This document shows positions 41,280 through 43,763 of a stretch of DNA of 43,763 nucleotides, one piece after another. Source of the DNA: a virus. The stretch covers positions 1 to 43,763 of the IMG/VR virus record IMGVR_UViG_3300028384_000668; one strand, 5' to 3'. Below the pieces are notes generated by a model. The model searched no databases and had not been told where the DNA came from. It saw nothing but the letters and a program-made list of their open reading frames with translations. Position 1 is the first letter of the stretch; every line of letters begins with the position of its first letter. A program made the position numbers and the translations under genes.

Positions 41280-43136
41280 TTACGCTGTTCCTACCCAAGA
41301 CCACGCTCCTCCAGATACTTCAAACGTCATTGTTTGTCTAGATGGTGTTAAGTTTGCACTAGCATTAACAGGACTAAAGTTAACGTCTTGCACAACAGAT
41401 TGTGCCGTCGAATCGTCTGTTAATACTGACAAGTAGCTTTTGCTCATTGCTGATTGAACATCAATACCTGTCACTGTAACACCTGTATAAGAAGTACAGT
41501 GTATTCTTGCTTGTGTTCCGTTTTCTTTTTCTGATGCAGGATATAGTGTTTCTAAGATATCTTTAACATCATCATATGGATTGCCTGCACTCGGTGTGTT
41601 GAGTCCTGTTGTATCTAACATAAACACCACTGGCTCACTGTCAATTTGTGTATCTACGTAATTTTTAGTAGCAGCATCTTGTGCCGCTGCTGGATCTAAA
41701 ACATCTGTAATCTTAACGTCCGAAACACTAATATCGCCTGATGCATCGATAGTTAATCCTGTAACGCTTGTACTGATAGTATTGCCGTCTAATTGAATAT
41801 TATCAACTTGTAAATTTACTAATGTTCCAACTTCTGCTAGGCCTAGTGCAGTAGTTACGCCTGTTCCTAAAGCAGTAGAACTTAGGACAGATGTATCGTC
41901 GATCTTAAACTCATTGCCTGTAGTTAGATTCCAGTGCAAGTTTGCATCAAAGCTACTATTAGCATCGTCAAATAATATACTCTTGTCGCCATCTGACGAC
42001 TTTAGTATAATTCCACCGCCGTCAATATCAGAGTCTGCACCAATTGGACCTTCTCCCTGTCCTAATTCAATGCTTCTATCCTCTACTGAAATGTTCGTAA
42101 CATTAACATATGTTGCATCACCGTTGACACGCAAGTCTCCGTCAATCACTGCATCACCAGTGGCGTGGAAGTCTCCCGATAAGTCTAAAGTATACTGCGG
42201 TTCGTCAATAAATAAACCAATTCTATTAGCACTTCCGTCAATCTTTAATGCATTTGAAAAACTGTTTCCTGATCTTGTTCTAAGTGCAATATCAGTACCA
42301 CTTTGTTGTGTTTCTAGTGTAGTTGTAGTTCCTACAATTTTAAGAGTCACATACTCAGTATCAGCAATACCAACGCTTAAACCTGCACTATTTTTAATCC
42401 TAATACTACCTGTAGTTTCGCCGTTGGCGCCTGTAGGAAGGAAGTCTGCTGACGTAAACGCTGTTCCGTCTGGATCAATAAGTGACAATGCTTCTTGCGA
42501 GGTACCTCTGTAGATAAAGTTTGTATCAACTAAGTTAAAGCCTTGTCTATAAAGTTGTCTTCTTGGAATAACAATATCATCTGCGTCATCTGGGAAACCC
42601 GGAATCTTATTATCGCCTGCTAGTCTAAATTCTTCTTTTGCAATAACACCAAATAATGTGCCGCCAATCCATATTTTAAGCACAACACGTTCACGTGCTG
42701 AAATATCAATTACCGATGCAACTTCAAACCCTGTTTGTCCTTGTCCTGCATCGTAGTCTGGTCCTACTAGTACTAAGTCAGTACCGTCAAAGAAATACAT
42801 CTTGTTATTTTCATTGTCAATCCAAATATCACCAGCAACCATATTCGGTCTAGTGTTACTTACAATCGGACCGCCTGCTGTTCTAAATGTATTTCCGTCA
42901 TATAATTTTAATCGTGCTTCGCCTGTATCGTACCATAACTGTCCTGTTAACGGTTTGCCAGGTGTTGCTGTGCCAGCAAAGTTTTCCACCATTTTAATAA
43001 AGTTTTCGTTGATAAACTCGCCAAATCCTCTGTAGTTTTTACCTACTAGAGTAATATCTGTAGTAGTTGTATCAATAATACCGTCTGCTAATTCTACTAG
43101 TAGCTCGCCATCGGATTTGTTTAATTTATAACTCAT
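41280..43136 (-). CDS. Long tail fibre-like protein
   Basis: A 618-residue fibre with the shared N-terminal domain: TDITLVGKNYRGFGEFINENFIKMVENFAGT, TGQLWYDTGEARLKLYDG, LVGPDYDAG. The middle has repeated strand units (GDFHATGDAVIDGDLRVNGDATYV) and a motif (AAAQDAATKNYVD) found in many phage fibres. The final 140 residues (FMLDTTGLNTPSAG to SGGAWSWVGTA) form a separate domain not present in the paralog, probably the host- or glycan-contacting tip. It starts 4 nt from the collar gene and shares its transcription. Confidence 0.85.
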   Translation of the reverse strand: MSYKLNKSDGELLVELADGIIDTTTTDITLVGKNYRGFGEFINENFIKMVENFAGTATPGKPLTGQLWYDTGEARLKLYDGNTFRTAGGPIVSNTRPNMVAGDIWIDNENNKMYFFDGTDLVLVGPDYDAGQGQTGFEVASVIDISARERVVLKIWIGGTLFGVIAKEEFRLAGDNKIPGFPDDADDIVIPRRQLYRQGFNLVDTNFIYRGTSQEALSLIDPDGTAFTSADFLPTGANGETTGSIRIKNSAGLSVGIADTEYVTLKIVGTTTTLETQQSGTDIALRTRSGNSFSNALKIDGSANRIGLFIDEPQYTLDLSGDFHATGDAVIDGDLRVNGDATYVNVTNISVEDRSIELGQGEGPIGADSDIDGGGIILKSSDGDKSILFDDANSSFDANLHWNLTTGNEFKIDDTSVLSSTALGTGVTTALGLAEVGTLVNLQVDNIQLDGNTISTSVTGLTIDASGDISVSDVKITDVLDPAAAQDAATKNYVDTQIDSEPVVFMLDTTGLNTPSAGNPYDDVKDILETLYPASEKENGTQARIHCTSYTGVTVTGIDVQSAMSKSYLSVLTDDSTAQSVVQDVNFSPVNASANLTPSRQTMTFEVSGGAWSWVGTA

Positions 43137-43139
43137 TTA

Positions 43140-43763
43140 TTATGTCCTACCTGTATAGATAATGTAGTTCAGTGTCAACGTTGGATTCATAATGTTTAAC
43201 GGAATACCTAGTTCTTCAGCATCAGTTAAAATACCACCACTGTTTGGAAGTGCTTGGCCGTTGCCACTTGCATTAGGTGCATCATAAACAATAGCTTCGT
43301 TATCATTTGGAGTACCACTAATATCTCTAATTCCGTAGTATTGATCTCCACTATCGCCTCTCATATCGTGTTTGTGTTCTGGCAAGTTGTCAACAGCAAT
43401 GTCTTCTGTTTCAGAACCGCCGACTTGGCCTACACCGCTTGCATAATCCGCTGTAACTACTCCAGCTGCATCGCCGCCCATGTTATCAGCACCCAAAGGC
43501 ATTCTACCTCTCAAATCAGGTACTTTAAAAAATCCTGCTGTTACGCTAGTACGAGCACCAAATGCATATCCGATAGTTTCAAACAAAATTCCATATTCTG
43601 AAATTCTTACTTCTTGTCCGTTACACAATAACCAAGCCTGCGGAATAGTTGTTCCTGCATAAGGCATAACTACGCCCGGCGGGTTAACTGGCACAGCATC
43701 TAACAAATTACGTCTTGAAATTTTATAAAGGCCTGTGTTACCTGATGTTCTGTTAATTAATAA
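43140..43763 (-). CDS. Tail collar-domain protein, partial at the window edge
   Basis: The frame is open through the right edge, with 19 further codons (including SGNTGLYKISRRNLLDAV) before the first internal start, so the gene begins outside the window. The visible part is a phage tail collar domain: PPGVVMPYAGTTIPQAWLLCNGQEV, LFETIGYAFG, FFKVPDLRGRMPLGADNMGG and VDNLPEHKHDMRGD, with NPTLTLNYIIYTGR at the end. Proteins of this type are short tail fibre or baseplate parts with a receptor-binding role. Confidence 0.9.
   Translation of the reverse strand, partial: LLINRTSGNTGLYKISRRNLLDAVPVNPPGVVMPYAGTTIPQAWLLCNGQEVRISEYGILFETIGYAFGARTSVTAGFFKVPDLRGRMPLGADNMGGDAAGVVTADYASGVGQVGGSETEDIAVDNLPEHKHDMRGDSGDQYYGIRDISGTPNDNEAIVYDAPNASGNGQALPNSGGILTDAEELGIPLNIMNPTLTLNYIIYTGRT

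Noticed and set aside
41914-42513. Long open frame on the + strand opposite the long tail fibre gene
   Set aside because: It is a mirror of the fibre codons, has no ribosome-binding site, and its translation is Ser/Pro/Leu-rich without any domain. The fibre frame is clearly the real one.
1-43763. Bacterial biosynthetic gene cluster rather than a phage
   Set aside because: The enzymes alone would allow this, but tail fibre, collar and Mtd-type adhesin genes flank the cluster on both sides and T4-type late promoters precede several of them.
1-43763. tRNA genes, CRISPR arrays, insertion sequences or attachment sites
   Set aside because: Gaps between genes are about 100 nt or shorter, and none contains a cloverleaf, regularly spaced repeats or terminal inverted repeats that I could see. 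No strong hairpin with a T-run terminator stood out either; the strand switches are mostly convergent overlaps.

Overview
The window is a piece of an AT-rich tailed-phage genome, almost certainly a marine T4-like myovirus. The evidence is a set of virion genes at both ends (an Mtd-type adhesin at the left; a tail-collar protein, two paralogous long tail fibres and a small structural protein at the right), T4-type late promoters (TATAAATA or GATAAATA 25-60 nt upstream of genes), near-consensus sigma-70 promoters in other gaps, and almost gapless packing with 4-nt ATGA/GTGA overlaps. The host cannot be read from the sequence. Low GC and the protein types fit phages of SAR11 or Prochlorococcus-like bacteria, which is inference.

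Layout. (1) + strand, 94-4863: the adhesin, then four 2-oxoglutarate/Fe(II) oxygenase-like genes with a broken SGNH hydrolase gene between two paralogs. (2) - strand, 9436-4848: SGNH hydrolase, a 34-residue basic ORF, a B12-type radical SAM enzyme, a TauD-like oxygenase with an altered metal motif, and a methyltransferase. (3) + strand, 9538-10780: a miniature adenylate-forming enzyme and a putative acyltransferase. (4) - strand, 16387-10766: four AspH-type hydroxylases, a tyrosine/dual-specificity phosphatase, a large unknown protein and a flavin-dependent halogenase. (5) + strand, 16450-20202: a twitch-type radical SAM enzyme, a miniature APH-like kinase and two eight-repeat propeller-like proteins. 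(6) - strand, 38630-20170: one very long co-directional cluster with nine radical SAM enzymes, four glycosyltransferase-like proteins, an SGNH hydrolase, a methyltransferase, a 2OG oxygenase and several unknowns. (7) - strand, 43763-38685: tail fibre genes.

The striking feature is the middle 38 kb. It holds 11 radical SAM enzymes and 10 2OG-oxygenase-like proteins, plus a halogenase, an adenylating enzyme, methyltransferases, glycosyltransferases, esterase-like SGNH proteins, a kinase and a phosphatase, with no replication, nucleotide or head genes. The block sits between two receptor-binding/tail modules. My inference is a phage-encoded tailoring pathway that decorates a protein or glycan, either the phage tail adhesins or the host envelope. 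The sequence shows the enzymes but not the substrate. No RiPP-type precursor peptide is evident.

Two sigma-70 promoters with 17-bp spacers (38681-38653 and 29743-29715, both reading left) would drive the long cluster; a third (9491-9463) drives the SGNH/B12-radical SAM operon. Late-type promoters mark several tail genes. No tRNA, CRISPR array, insertion sequence or attachment site was seen, and no gap between genes is longer than about 100 nt.
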